DNA of 64,000 nucleotides, taken from the NCBI RefSeq assembly GCF_012396505.1, contig NZ_JAAXPN010000002.1, positions 124,001 through 188,000 on the forward strand, given 5' to 3'. Positions 36,948 through 45,146 of the stretch are shown in pieces. The DNA is from Periweissella fabalis (lineage in GTDB: Bacteria > Bacillota > Bacilli > Lactobacillales > Lactobacillaceae). Under the pieces are notes generated by a model. That model made no database searches. It was not told the DNA's origin and worked only from the letters and a program-made list of their open reading frames with translations. The translations under genes and the position numbers were made by a program. The stretch's first letter is position 1. The number at the start of each line of letters is the position of its first letter.

Positions 36948-37389
36948 TGAGGAATTACAAGCGCTAGTTGAAGTAATCTCATTGCATCATTTTAATGAAC
37001 CATTTTTACACCACGTAACCTTTAATGCCCGCTTACAGACGACCGGGGGCCGATATCGGTTACAAGACCATAATATTGATATTAATCCTAAAATGCTGAC
37101 TGAACATGATATGGTCACGTTAGTTGGTGTTATTAAACATGAGCTTGTACATTATCATCTGCATTTAAGTGGGCAACCATATCAACATGGCAGTCCGACA
37201 TTTAAACAATTGCTAAAACAAGTCGGTGGTTTAAGATTTGCTCCGCGGAATGCAGTAAATGCTAAGGTCTATAAGTATCATTACACCTGTCAAAAGTGTG
37301 CGATGGATTATTATCGGCAACGCCAAATTAATCTAAAAAAGTATGTGTGTGGTCAATGCCAAGGAAAATTGCAATTAATTGCAATTTAA
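36940..37389 (+). CDS. SprT-like metalloprotease-fold protein (YdcK type)
   Basis: A 149-residue protein with the zinc motif KHELVHYHLH near residues 66-75 and a C-terminal zinc ribbon built from CQKC and CGQC near 113 and 133. This is the SprT-like arrangement. Human SPRTN shares the fold and cleaves DNA-protein crosslinks; the bacterial role is unknown. GGAGG within the end of tex is spaced 6 nt ahead of the ATG at 36940, and the two genes overlap by 8 nt, so translation is coupled. Confidence 0.85.
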   Translation: MTNEELQALVEVISLHHFNEPFLHHVTFNARLQTTGGRYRLQDHNIDINPKMLTEHDMVTLVGVIKHELVHYHLHLSGQPYQHGSPTFKQLLKQVGGLRFAPRNAVNAKVYKYHYTCQKCAMDYYRQRQINLKKYVCGQCQGKLQLIAI

Positions 37390-37402
37390 TTTAAAAAAAG
37401 TG

Positions 37403-37431
37403 TTGCATAGTTTAAGTACGTCTGGTACATT
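37403..37431 (+). promoter_or_regulatory. Predicted tRNA-Leu promoter
   Basis: TTGCAT at 37403-37408 and TACATT at 37426-37431 are separated by 17 nt, about 40 nt ahead of the tRNA. Confidence 0.5.
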
Positions 37432-37472
37432 TATATATGTTGTTAAAACATAACAACTTAGCTACGCAACAT

Positions 37473-37556
37473 GCGGGTGTGGCGGAATTGGCAGACGCGC
37501 AGGACTAAGGATCCTGTGGTAGAAATACCGTGGAGGTTCGAACCCTCTCACCCGCA
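37473..37556 (+). tRNA. tRNA-Leu (anticodon AAG)
   Basis: An 84-nt class II tRNA. The acceptor arms GCGGGTG and CACCCGC pair fully. The anticodon stem CAGGA/TCCTG holds the loop CTAAGGA with anticodon AAG. A long variable arm follows, then the T arm GAGGTTCGAACCCTC. No CCA is encoded. A34 is expected to be edited to inosine by TadA, so it should read CTT and CTC codons. Confidence 0.95.
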
Positions 37557-37560
37557 TCAT

Positions 37561-37596
37561 AAAAAAACACCAACCTAAAAAGGTTGGTGTTTTTTA
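37561..37596 (+). terminator. Terminator after tRNA-Leu
   Basis: AACACCAACCT and AGGTTGGTGTT form a perfect stem with six T behind it. Confidence 0.92.
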
Positions 37597-37609
37597 TTTC
37601 TAACTGGTG

Positions 37610-37775
37610 ATTATGACAAAAGCCAAACGATAGCGGTATTGATAATATAACTAAAATACCACCCTGAAGAATTTTCTTCAGGGTGGTATTTTCATATTAG
37701 AATATAGCGGACTTTTGAAACACCTTTTGGCTATAAATTACTACTAAAAATAGTTATAGGACAGCTCATGGATGT
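37610..37775 (-). repeat. Dispersed palindromic intergenic repeat, copy 6
   Basis: On the minus strand it reads CCTATAACTATTTTTAGTAG, TAATTTATAGCC, then GTGTTTCAAAAGTCCGCTAT, ATTCTAATAT, then a strong stem with CCACCCTGAAGA. It agrees closely with the copies near 46.8 and 50.2 kb. It lies between tRNA-Leu and the MMPL gene. Confidence 0.65.
37651..37694 (-). terminator. Terminator of the MMPL genes
   Basis: AAAATACCACCCTGAAGA and TCTTCAGGGTGGTATTTT form a perfect 18-bp stem, with T-rich sequence on the minus-strand side. Confidence 0.85.
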
Positions 37776-37811
37776 GGTGTTTTACTTGAAGTTACTATAC
37801 TTTGACTTATA

Positions 37812-39704
37812 TTAAGGCTTGGCTTTACTCATAACACCTTTTTGCCGTAATCGATTATCGATTTTACCTTGAGTAAGGACAATGATTGCTGGTAATAAAG
37901 TTAAAGCAGCAATCAATGAAAAGGCGGTGTCAAGCACAGTAATTAAACCAAATGAACTCAATACTGGGAAGCTTACGAAAATGATTGCAAAGAAGCCCCC
38001 CACAACGGTCAAACCAGAAACAGTGATTGCCTGACCAACAGATTGAACAGATTGGACAACAGCCTCTTGGACAGTATGACCGTTCATTACTTCCTCACGA
38101 TAACGTTCAATGATCAAGATTGTAAACTCAGTACCAATACCAAGTACTAAGGCACTTAAGCCTAATGTAAGTGGATTGTATGATTGACCTAAAAGATATA
38201 GCGTCAATGGTGAAATACCTAACACAATGACAATTGGGAAAGCTGGTAAAAGAGCATGGCTTAAACGACGATATAGCAAAGTCAACAAGATAATAATCGC
38301 CATAATACCAGCAATCATCATAAGCATACGATTAGAAGCGATGTTATCCAATCCAACTAGCATTAAGACTTGTGGTCCGGCAGGAACAATTTGATAGTCG
38401 TGCCCGATTGTTGCTTGTTTAACATCGTGATTAATTTGTTTCATTAGTTTGTTTTGCTCATCAGATGATAACCGTTCATTGATTTTAAACTGAATCATCG
38501 CATATTGCTTGTTATTGCTAAGCATTTGTTCACGTAATGCACTTGGTAAGGTGCTAATATTTTGATTGATTTGTTGTTGCGAAGCATTAGCTAGGGAACC
38601 AAACATTTGTGTATAGGCACTTGTAATTGTAGTGTAATCAACAACATTATCATATTTGCTATCAATCTTATGTGCAAGTTTATCAGTTGCAATTAAAATT
38701 GGTTTCTTAGTAACATTTGGGGCTTCAACTAAATAGGTTAAATAATTAGTTGAGCCAACTTGTTTTTGTAAATATTTTGTATCTTTAAGTGCTGGCATGT
38801 TTTTAGGAATCATATTCATTAAGTCAGTTTCAATAGGTACTTTATGTTCTACTGTAAAACCAGCTAAACCAATAATAATTCCAAACACAGCAATTAATTT
38901 CGCGTGTTTAATTACAAAACGTGCATATTTACCTAAAAGATTACCAATAAAATTATTTTGATGAACTTGTTTAATCGGATGATTATTACGATCAAGAAGT
39001 CGCAGTGTAGCAAACATTAATAAGAATTCAACAATATATACGGCAAATACACCGATCGCTAATGTTAAACCAAATTGTTGCATTAGTGGGGCTTTTGAAA
39101 GAAACATCGTTAGAAAAGTAAAAATCATGACTACTAAGGCACTTCCAATACCTGGGCCCATTGTGATAACTGCTTGTTGAATTGCAGTCATTACATTAGC
39201 ATGCTTACGGTATTCTTCCTCATAACGATTTTGGAATTGAACACCAAAATCAGTTCCTAAACCTATTAAGATTGGTAAAGTTGCCATGGTTGCTAAGGTT
39301 AATGAGATATTTAACCATCCCATAATCCCAAATGACCAGACGAGACCAATTAATACAAAAAGTAATGATAATAAACGGCGGCGAACATGAAAGACTAGGG
39401 CTAAAATAATAATCATCATAATCACAGCTAAGGAAAGCATGATTGCCATAGTAGTCATTACTTCACCAGAGATATTCCCTAAAATAGCTGGTTGACCTGC
39501 TACACGGATATTGACACCTTTAATTGGGTGATTATTAATTGTAGTTTTTAAATCATGGACTAGTTTAACATCCGTATCCATATCGGCTTTATCGATGGTA
39601 ACTAATAACAATAAGTGGCGACCATCTTTTGGTAATAAAGTAGCGATATTCTTATTAACATGCCCATTTTCTAGAATCAAATCACGAAGAAGAGCTGTAG
39701 ACAT
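37812..39704 (-). CDS. MMPL/RND-family exporter, larger C-terminal part of a split gene
   Basis: A 630-residue reading with two clusters of membrane helices, near residues 80-235 and 455-620, and a soluble loop between. Motifs such as ILIGLGTDFGVQFQNRYEEE and LGIGTEFTILIIERYREE are the paired MMPL/RND transmembrane motifs. It begins inside the preceding reading with ATG at 39704 and no clear ribosome site. Adding one base to the run of five A at this junction joins both frames as PSVEKMSTALLRD. The whole protein would be about 870 residues, typical of a two-repeat MMPL exporter. It may be a frameshift mutation, a sequencing error, or a coupled two-part protein. Confidence 0.75.
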   Translation of the reverse strand: MSTALLRDLILENGHVNKNIATLLPKDGRHLLLLVTIDKADMDTDVKLVHDLKTTINNHPIKGVNIRVAGQPAILGNISGEVMTTMAIMLSLAVIMMIIILALVFHVRRRLLSLLFVLIGLVWSFGIMGWLNISLTLATMATLPILIGLGTDFGVQFQNRYEEEYRKHANVMTAIQQAVITMGPGIGSALVVMIFTFLTMFLSKAPLMQQFGLTLAIGVFAVYIVEFLLMFATLRLLDRNNHPIKQVHQNNFIGNLLGKYARFVIKHAKLIAVFGIIIGLAGFTVEHKVPIETDLMNMIPKNMPALKDTKYLQKQVGSTNYLTYLVEAPNVTKKPILIATDKLAHKIDSKYDNVVDYTTITSAYTQMFGSLANASQQQINQNISTLPSALREQMLSNNKQYAMIQFKINERLSSDEQNKLMKQINHDVKQATIGHDYQIVPAGPQVLMLVGLDNIASNRMLMMIAGIMAIIILLTLLYRRLSHALLPAFPIVIVLGISPLTLYLLGQSYNPLTLGLSALVLGIGTEFTILIIERYREEVMNGHTVQEAVVQSVQSVGQAITVSGLTVVGGFFAIIFVSFPVLSSFGLITVLDTAFSLIAALTLLPAIIVLTQGKIDNRLRQKGVMSKAKP

Positions 39705-40414
39705 TTTTCAACGCTCGGTAAATTTTGTAACATTAATTTAGCTAAGTTACGCTGTTGTGAGACTGTTAAAATACTTTGAGTATACTGATTAACTTTATCT
39801 TGTTGGTCATTTGTTAGAATACTATTCAAATTCGTTGTTGCATTATTTTTAGCTAACGCTAGTTTTTGTTGATCAGTTAAGATACTTAATATATATGTTT
39901 GAATTTGTTGCTTTTGAGTATCTGAAAGACTAGTTAGTGTAGCTTGCTGAATAGCTGATTTGGCTTTAGTGTTTAAATTTGCCATAATATCTACTTGTAA
40001 AGATTGTTGCCTTTTAGTAGATAGTTGCTGGTCACCCATTAATTTTTCAACACCGGTTGATTTTAGTTGTTGATTTAAGAGGCTAATTACACTAGTAGTA
40101 CGAATAACGTGGTCATTACTTTGAATGCTTTTTTCTACTTCGGCAATTTTAGCAAATGTGCTGTGGTTAATAATATCAGTATCTTTAGCACTGAATAGAA
40201 CATAAGCGTTATCACCACCAAAAGCTTTTTGTGCTTTTTCAGTATTTTTATAGACTGTTGAATGTGGATTAACGAAGACATCATTGCCCATTTTAATTTG
40301 AATATTAGGTAATCCAAGGCCTAATATTATAGTAATTATTGCCACAATAGCAATAATTGACTTGGGATAGTGCATCAATTTGTTAGCACATTGTTTAAAT
40401 ATTTTATGAATCAC
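39677..40414 (-). CDS. MMPL/RND-family exporter, N-terminal part of a split gene
   Basis: A 245-residue reading with one N-terminal membrane helix near residues 15-35 and the first periplasm-like loop, rich in Gln and Ser. It begins with GTG at 40414 after AGGAG and ends 28 nt beyond the start of the larger part. Its last twelve residues (CLQLFFVI region) look like out-of-frame translation, which supports a frameshift near 39705. It is divergent from a TetR gene and shares a palindromic operator region with it, so the exporter is probably drug- or lipid-responsive. Confidence 0.75.
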   Translation of the reverse strand: MIHKIFKQCANKLMHYPKSIIAIVAIITIILGLGLPNIQIKMGNDVFVNPHSTVYKNTEKAQKAFGGDNAYVLFSAKDTDIINHSTFAKIAEVEKSIQSNDHVIRTTSVISLLNQQLKSTGVEKLMGDQQLSTKRQQSLQVDIMANLNTKAKSAIQQATLTSLSDTQKQQIQTYILSILTDQQKLALAKNNATTNLNSILTNDQQDKVNQYTQSILTVSQQRNLAKLMLQNLPSVEKCLQLFFVI

Positions 40415-40480
40415 AATAAAAAACGCTCCTAATTTAAAATTAATAATAAATAGTTTAATAGTAAAAAAGGAAGGATGTAA

Positions 40481-40504
40481 GCAACAAAATGCGACATTTG
40501 TTGC
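40481..40504. promoter_or_regulatory. Palindromic operator between MMPL gene and tetR
   Basis: GCAACAAAATG and CATTTGTTGC are inverted copies (10 bp, one extra A in the left arm) around CGA. It lies between divergent genes, as expected for a TetR-family binding site. Confidence 0.7.
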
Positions 40505-40516
40505 ATTTTATGGTAT

Positions 40517-41026
40517 ATGGAGATGAAAAAATATGAGCAAACCCATCAAAAGATAATTCAAGCAGCAGAATACTTATTAACAAATAACGTGATGACAACA
40601 GTTAGTGTTGAGAAAATTACTAGTTACGTAGGTATTAATCGCAGCACCTTTTACCGTCACTTTCCAACATATCAAAATTTAATTGTTGAAATTGTTGAAA
40701 GAAAATTACAGGCTATCAATGCTGTACCCAATAATCCGATGGATGAGTTGGAGCATATTGTAAGTGTAATTGAAGATAATTATAAATTATTTCAACATAT
40801 CATCATGCACGTAGACAATTTTAAATACTTATTTCAAAATCTTTTAGTTGAACGAATACGCTATATTGGCTTAGCTAAATTTAAAAATATTAATTTAAAC
40901 AATTCGGCGGAAACAGAATTGTTGTACTGTGCAGTGGTAGCAATGTTTAGTACATGGTTAGAAAATTCAAACTCTATTACTAAACAAGATGTTATTACAT
41001 TTGCACAGAAGTATTATTTGGCGTAA
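40517..41026 (+). CDS. TetR-family transcriptional regulator of the MMPL exporter
   Basis: A 169-residue regulator with the helix-turn-helix TTVSVEKITSYVGINRSTFYRHFPTYQNLI near residues 28-57. The rest is helical and variable, as in other TetR proteins. Start codons at 40517 or 40523 are both possible; the ribosome site is weak (GGAG lies between them), so the transcript may be nearly leaderless or poorly translated. The palindrome at 40481-40504 is 12 nt upstream, suited to self-repression and repression of the divergent exporter. Confidence 0.82.
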   Translation: MEMKKYEQTHQKIIQAAEYLLTNNVMTTVSVEKITSYVGINRSTFYRHFPTYQNLIVEIVERKLQAINAVPNNPMDELEHIVSVIEDNYKLFQHIIMHVDNFKYLFQNLLVERIRYIGLAKFKNINLNNSAETELLYCAVVAMFSTWLENSNSITKQDVITFAQKYYLA

Positions 41027-41128
41027 TATCAAAATTGTAATATAAACGAACTTTATTCTTGTTTTGTGGATAAAAGTTAGTGTTTAAAGTATAATTAACC
41101 TTAAAATGAAAAAAGAGGTCTAATTTTA

Positions 41129-42067
41129 ATGCTTAAATCCGTTTATTTCAATCACGATGCGGGTGTGGATGATTTAGTGTCACTTTTGATGTTATTAGAG
41201 TCGCCAGAAATTAAATTAATTGGTGTTGGGGATGTACCAGCCGATTCTTACCTTGAACCGGGGATAGCAGCGAGTCAAAAAATAATTAATAGATTCGGTA
41301 ATGACAAACAAATTACAGTTGCCGCCTCATCAGCTAAGACTAATGACCCTTTTCCAAAAGAATGGAGAATGGACTCTTTTACAGTTGATGCGTTACCAAT
41401 TTTAAATGAATTTGGGATTGGTGAGGTCCAAATAGCACCCAAAGCAGCACATTTGGACTTAGTTGATAAGTTATTACTAGCTGAGGAACCTGTAACATTG
41501 CTATTTACGGGTCCGTTAAGTGACTTAGCAGCAGCATTAGATGTAAATCCCGCTATTGAAGCTAAAATTGCCCGGCTATATTGGATGGGCGGGACGTTTG
41601 GTGTTGGAAATATCGCTGAGCCAGAACAAGACAATACAGCTGAATGGAATGCCTTTTGGGATCCTCAAGCAGTTAAGCGTGTATGGGATACAAATATAGA
41701 AATTGATATGGTTGCACTTGAAAGTACCCATCAGGTTCCATTGACTAATGCTGATCGTTTACGTTGGGCTAAACAACGGCAATATATAGGGCTTGATTTT
41801 ATTGGACAAGGATATGCAATTGTTCCGACTTTGACACACTTTGAAACTAATTCAACATATTTCTTGTGGGATGTCCTTACAACTGCACACATGTTAAATC
41901 CAACACTAACTAAAACTAAAGTTGTTAACTGCGATGTTATTACGACTGGCCAAAGTCGTGGTCGAACATTTATGACTCCAACGGGTCGACCAGTTAATTT
42001 TGTATATGATGTTGATCATGATGCTTTTTTTGCATTTCTAGAAAGTGTGATTAAAAGAGCTAAATAA
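41129..42067 (+). CDS. Inosine-uridine nucleoside hydrolase family protein
   Basis: A 312-residue protein of the IU-nucleoside hydrolase fold. The N-terminal calcium site reads FNHDAGVDDLVSLL, while the classical motif is DxDxGxDD; here the first Asp is Asn (AAT near 41150). Other family parts are the central LLFTGPLSDLAAAL near residue 120, YWMGGTFGVGN near 151, and NAFWDPQA near 173. The reaction, if kept, is hydrolysis of a ribonucleoside to base and ribose. It is a single-gene unit with TATAAT at 41090-41095 upstream and a terminator after it. Confidence 0.85.
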   Translation: MLKSVYFNHDAGVDDLVSLLMLLESPEIKLIGVGDVPADSYLEPGIAASQKIINRFGNDKQITVAASSAKTNDPFPKEWRMDSFTVDALPILNEFGIGEVQIAPKAAHLDLVDKLLLAEEPVTLLFTGPLSDLAAALDVNPAIEAKIARLYWMGGTFGVGNIAEPEQDNTAEWNAFWDPQAVKRVWDTNIEIDMVALESTHQVPLTNADRLRWAKQRQYIGLDFIGQGYAIVPTLTHFETNSTYFLWDVLTTAHMLNPTLTKTKVVNCDVITTGQSRGRTFMTPTGRPVNFVYDVDHDAFFAFLESVIKRAK

Positions 42068-42068
42068 T

Positions 42069-42099
42069 AAAAAAACATGCATACATGCATGTTTTTTTA
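42069..42099 (+). terminator. Terminator after the nucleoside hydrolase gene
   Basis: AAAAAACATGCATACATGCATGTTTTTTT is a short palindromic stem with a seven-T run. Confidence 0.88.
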
Positions 42100-42212
42100 T
42101 ATTCCTTTAATTTAATCACCGTACCCTTAAAACAATATATATAAAGACAGTTTTTTATTAATAGATACGGTAAAATATGAATAGTAATCACAGAATTGGA
42201 GTAGGAGATAAA

Positions 42213-42902
42213 ATGAAGCAAGCAATCAAAATATTACTAATTGAGGATGAACATGATTTATCAAATGATATTAAGGCAATGTTAGGTGATTTTGCTGATA
42301 TTGACCAAGCCTTTGATGGTGAAGAAGGTGAATATCAAGCACTTGAAGTACCGTATGATTTAATTATTTGTGATTTAATGTTGCCACTTCAAAATGGGTT
42401 AGATGTAATCAAACAAATTCGCTCACGTGAACTTTCAACGCCCGTGTTGATTTTGACAGCTAAAGATAGTTTAGATGATAAAATTACAGGCTTTAATATT
42501 GGTGCTGATGATTATTTAACTAAACCATTTCATCGTGAAGAATTAATTGTGCGTGTACAGGCGCTATTAAGACGTGCAGGAGTGTACTCAGATGATCATC
42601 AGTTACGAACAGGACGCGTAGAGATGAACCTTGAAAATCGAAGCGTGACGGTTGCTAACGAAAATTTGAAGCTAGTCGGAAAAGAATTTGATATTTTAGC
42701 TTACCTTATTCAAAATAAGAATATAATAGTTACCCGTGAACAAATATTTGACCGTATTTGGGGGATTGATTCGGATACCACAATGAACGTAGTAAATATT
42801 TATATTAATAATTTGCGGCGTAAATTAGAGTCAGTTGGTGAAGAACATTTGATTAAAACATTACGCAATATCGGATTTATTCTTGAGGAAAATGATGAGT
42901 GA
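42213..42902 (+). CDS. OmpR-family response regulator
   Basis: A 229-residue regulator. The receiver domain has acidic ED near residues 11-12, the phosphoacceptor Asp in LIICDLMLPLQNG near 54, and Lys in LTKPFHREEL near 105. The C-terminal winged helix (about 130-225) includes NVVNIYINNLRRKLE. The frame opens at 42177, but the ATG at 42213 follows TAGGAG and matches the family start. It overlaps the kinase gene. No target gene is obvious nearby. Confidence 0.92.
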   Translation: MKQAIKILLIEDEHDLSNDIKAMLGDFADIDQAFDGEEGEYQALEVPYDLIICDLMLPLQNGLDVIKQIRSRELSTPVLILTAKDSLDDKITGFNIGADDYLTKPFHREELIVRVQALLRRAGVYSDDHQLRTGRVEMNLENRSVTVANENLKLVGKEFDILAYLIQNKNIIVTREQIFDRIWGIDSDTTMNVVNIYINNLRRKLESVGEEHLIKTLRNIGFILEENDE

Positions 42903-44136
42903 ACTAGTTAATAATAAGCAACGTTTAAGAATGTTTATCAGTGAAGCAGTAATATTTTCAATGATTTTTGCCGTGCTAGGGATGATTGTTTTATTAACCT
43001 TTCGACAAATGTTATATCGAACGGCTGATAATGATTTAAGGAGTGCTGCGTATAATCTACGGACTGAACATATACTACCAAATCCGGCCAATTTTAAAAC
43101 ATTATCCTTACTTTTTAACGATCAAGGTAATATTGTGAACTTCAATGCATTAGGTGATCGTAGTACGCCATTAGCCAAAATTCGGATGGATAAAGATGGT
43201 GTTAATGAAATTCATAATATTCGGCTCAATGGGTCTGTGTATTTTCGTTCAGTTTTAGTTAAGTTACCTAGTCCAGTAACCGATGGACTTCAGACAGCTA
43301 CTTATGCGCTACTGATGGAAAATATTACGAGCGAGCGCCAGAGTGTTTCAAGCTTTGCTAAGGTTTTATTTATCGCCTTTTTAGCTTTTACAACTCTAAC
43401 AATTTTTGCTAGTTGGAAATTATCACAACGTTACATGCGACCGGTATTAAAAGCTTGGCAACAGCAACAAGACTTTGTTAATAGTGCTGCTCATGAATTA
43501 AAAACCCCATTAACAATTATTCAAAATAAATTAGAGCTTCTATTAACCAAGCCCAATGCACAAATTAAAGATCAATATGATGGGGTAATCATGGCTTTAT
43601 CGGAAATTAGACGATTAAATTCATTATCTGCTGATATGCTAACTTTAGCAAAAGCACATTCAAATATGGCCGTGATTAATCGTGAGCCAGTTGAATTATC
43701 GGAGTTTATTAATCAAGTAATTGAGCCCTATAGTGAAATTGCTGAACTAGATAGCAAGCAATTTACAACTAATTTGATGGCCACTGGAATAGTATTAATT
43801 GATCGGCAACGTATTCACCAATTATTAGTAATTTTGCTAGATAATGCATTAAAATATACTGAGTCTGGTCAAGCAATTAGCCTAGATACTATGATTAAAA
43901 ATAAGCAGTTAATTATTATGGTTAACGATACTGGTCGAGGAATTTCTGACCAAGCTAAAAAACACGTCTTTGATCGTTTCTATCGTGAAGATAAATCAGG
44001 ATCACGAGCAACTGGTGGGACTGGCTTAGGATTAACAATTGCACAATGGATTGTTGATATCCATAAAGGTAAAATCACAGTAGAAGATTTCAAACCACAA
44101 GGAACAACGTTTAAAGTGGTACTGCCAATAAAGTAG
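42895..44136 (+). CDS. Sensor histidine kinase
   Basis: A 413-residue membrane kinase. Two membrane helices near residues 15-37 and 155-180 frame an extracellular sensor of about 115 residues. The dimerisation box AAHELKTPLTIIQNKLELL near 200 carries the phospho-His. The ATPase domain has the N box DNALKYTE, G1 DTGRGIS, F box FDRFYRED and G2 GGTGLGLTI. ATG at 42892 and 42895 are both possible; GAGG favours the second. The gene overlaps the regulator by 8 nt, as in CiaH- or ScnK-like pairs. The signal is unknown. Confidence 0.9.
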   Translation: MSELVNNKQRLRMFISEAVIFSMIFAVLGMIVLLTFRQMLYRTADNDLRSAAYNLRTEHILPNPANFKTLSLLFNDQGNIVNFNALGDRSTPLAKIRMDKDGVNEIHNIRLNGSVYFRSVLVKLPSPVTDGLQTATYALLMENITSERQSVSSFAKVLFIAFLAFTTLTIFASWKLSQRYMRPVLKAWQQQQDFVNSAAHELKTPLTIIQNKLELLLTKPNAQIKDQYDGVIMALSEIRRLNSLSADMLTLAKAHSNMAVINREPVELSEFINQVIEPYSEIAELDSKQFTTNLMATGIVLIDRQRIHQLLVILLDNALKYTESGQAISLDTMIKNKQLIIMVNDTGRGISDQAKKHVFDRFYREDKSGSRATGGTGLGLTIAQWIVDIHKGKITVEDFKPQGTTFKVVLPIK

Positions 44137-44196
44137 ACTTCCTAAAAATTTTTTATATTGGCAGTCCAATTTTATTACAATGAAAGGATGTATTTA

Positions 44197-44727
44197 ATGA
44201 ATAAAACTGAAACTAAACCATATTTAGAATTGCATGATCATGTAATTCAACAATTGGCACTCCATGATATTACACCTAGTGAAATTGGTGAAATTGTATA
44301 TGATTTGCAAAAAGATTATATTTTACAGTTAACACCAGTAATTGCAACTGAGGCAGTTGAACATGTATTAGCAAAGCGGGAAGTTCAAAATGCAATTTTA
44401 ACGGGCTTGGCGTTAGATACGCTAGCCAATGACAAGTTATTACCAGAGCCATTACAAACGATTGTTGAAAACGATGAAGGTTTGTATGGGATTGATGAAC
44501 AAATCGCAATGGGAATTACGTCGGTTTATGGATCAATTGGGATTACTAATTATGGCTATCTTGATAAGGTTAAACCTAAATTAATTGGGCGACTTAACCA
44601 ACATAAAGGTGGCCGAGTCAATACGTTTGCTGATGATTTAGTTGGTGCAATTGCGGCAGCTGCAGCAGCACGAATTGCCCATGCACATCCACAGGAAGTG
44701 CATGATAATTTTGGGATAAAAGAATAA
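44197..44727 (+). CDS. Phosphatidylglycerophosphatase A family protein (PgpA/YutG-like)
   Basis: A 176-residue protein with the PgpA family domain. The conserved block RVNTFADDLVGAIAAAAAARIAHA near residues 139-162 and GITSVYGSIGITNYGYLDK near 103-121 identify it. PgpA removes phosphate from phosphatidylglycerophosphate to give phosphatidylglycerol, the LtaS substrate. This Gram-positive form lacks strong membrane helices, so the substrate is less certain. The ATG at 44197 follows AAAGGAT; longer readings to 44158 lack such a site. Confidence 0.8.
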   Translation: MNKTETKPYLELHDHVIQQLALHDITPSEIGEIVYDLQKDYILQLTPVIATEAVEHVLAKREVQNAILTGLALDTLANDKLLPEPLQTIVENDEGLYGIDEQIAMGITSVYGSIGITNYGYLDKVKPKLIGRLNQHKGGRVNTFADDLVGAIAAAAAARIAHAHPQEVHDNFGIKE

Positions 44728-44743
44728 GAGTGCAGAGTGCAGA

Positions 44744-44855
44744 GTGCGACACCCCCTCGGGAAAATGCGAGCACTACTGACACATAGCGTATGATGCGGG
44801 TTATGCATCTAATGCTATGTGGTGGTAGGTGCAGTATTTTGAGGGGGTGTCGCAC
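44744..44855. repeat. 112-nt GC-rich foldback element
   Basis: The outer arms GTGCGACACCCCCTC (44744-44758) and GAGGGGGTGTCGCAC (44841-44855) are perfect 15-bp complements. Inner matches continue: AAAAT/ATTTT, GCAC-TAC/GTA-GGTGC, CACATAGC/GCTATGTG, GATGC/GCATC. Three direct copies of GAGTGC(A/G) sit at the left border from 44728. It is much richer in G and C than its surroundings and has no T-run, so it is not an ordinary terminator. Confidence 0.75.
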
Positions 44856-45004
44856 GTTTTGGTTACAATTATAAAGGTTACTTGATTATAAATATCAGCT
44901 ATATGTTTATTTTGATTTAAAATATTCGCATTTAAATTGGCCTAAATTGTAAAATGAACGTAGGCAGTAAAAATTAATAATTATTAACAAATAATTTTAA
45001 TTTC

Positions 45005-45033
45005 TTGCTATCTGTCGTAAACAAAAGTATACT
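45005..45033 (+). promoter_or_regulatory. cshA promoter and long leader
   Basis: TTGCTA at 45005-45010 and TATACT at 45028-45033 have a 17-nt spacer. A start near 45040 gives a 5' leader of about 107 nt. The leader has a GC-rich middle and GAAGC/GCTTC ends (45058 and 45122) that can pair, which may matter for temperature or autoregulation. Confidence 0.6.
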
Positions 45034-45146
45034 TGATAAGTTATATGTTGTAAGTTGAAGCAAGCTCAGCTGCTGTGCGCTTTAAGCGGAACGGATTTTT
45101 CGTAGCCAGTTAGTAATGCAAGCTTCATGTATATGGAGGAAATATT

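Noticed and set aside
44728-44860. CRISPR-like array
   Set aside because: The short direct copies GAGTGC(A/G) are adjacent without spacers, and no cas genes are present.
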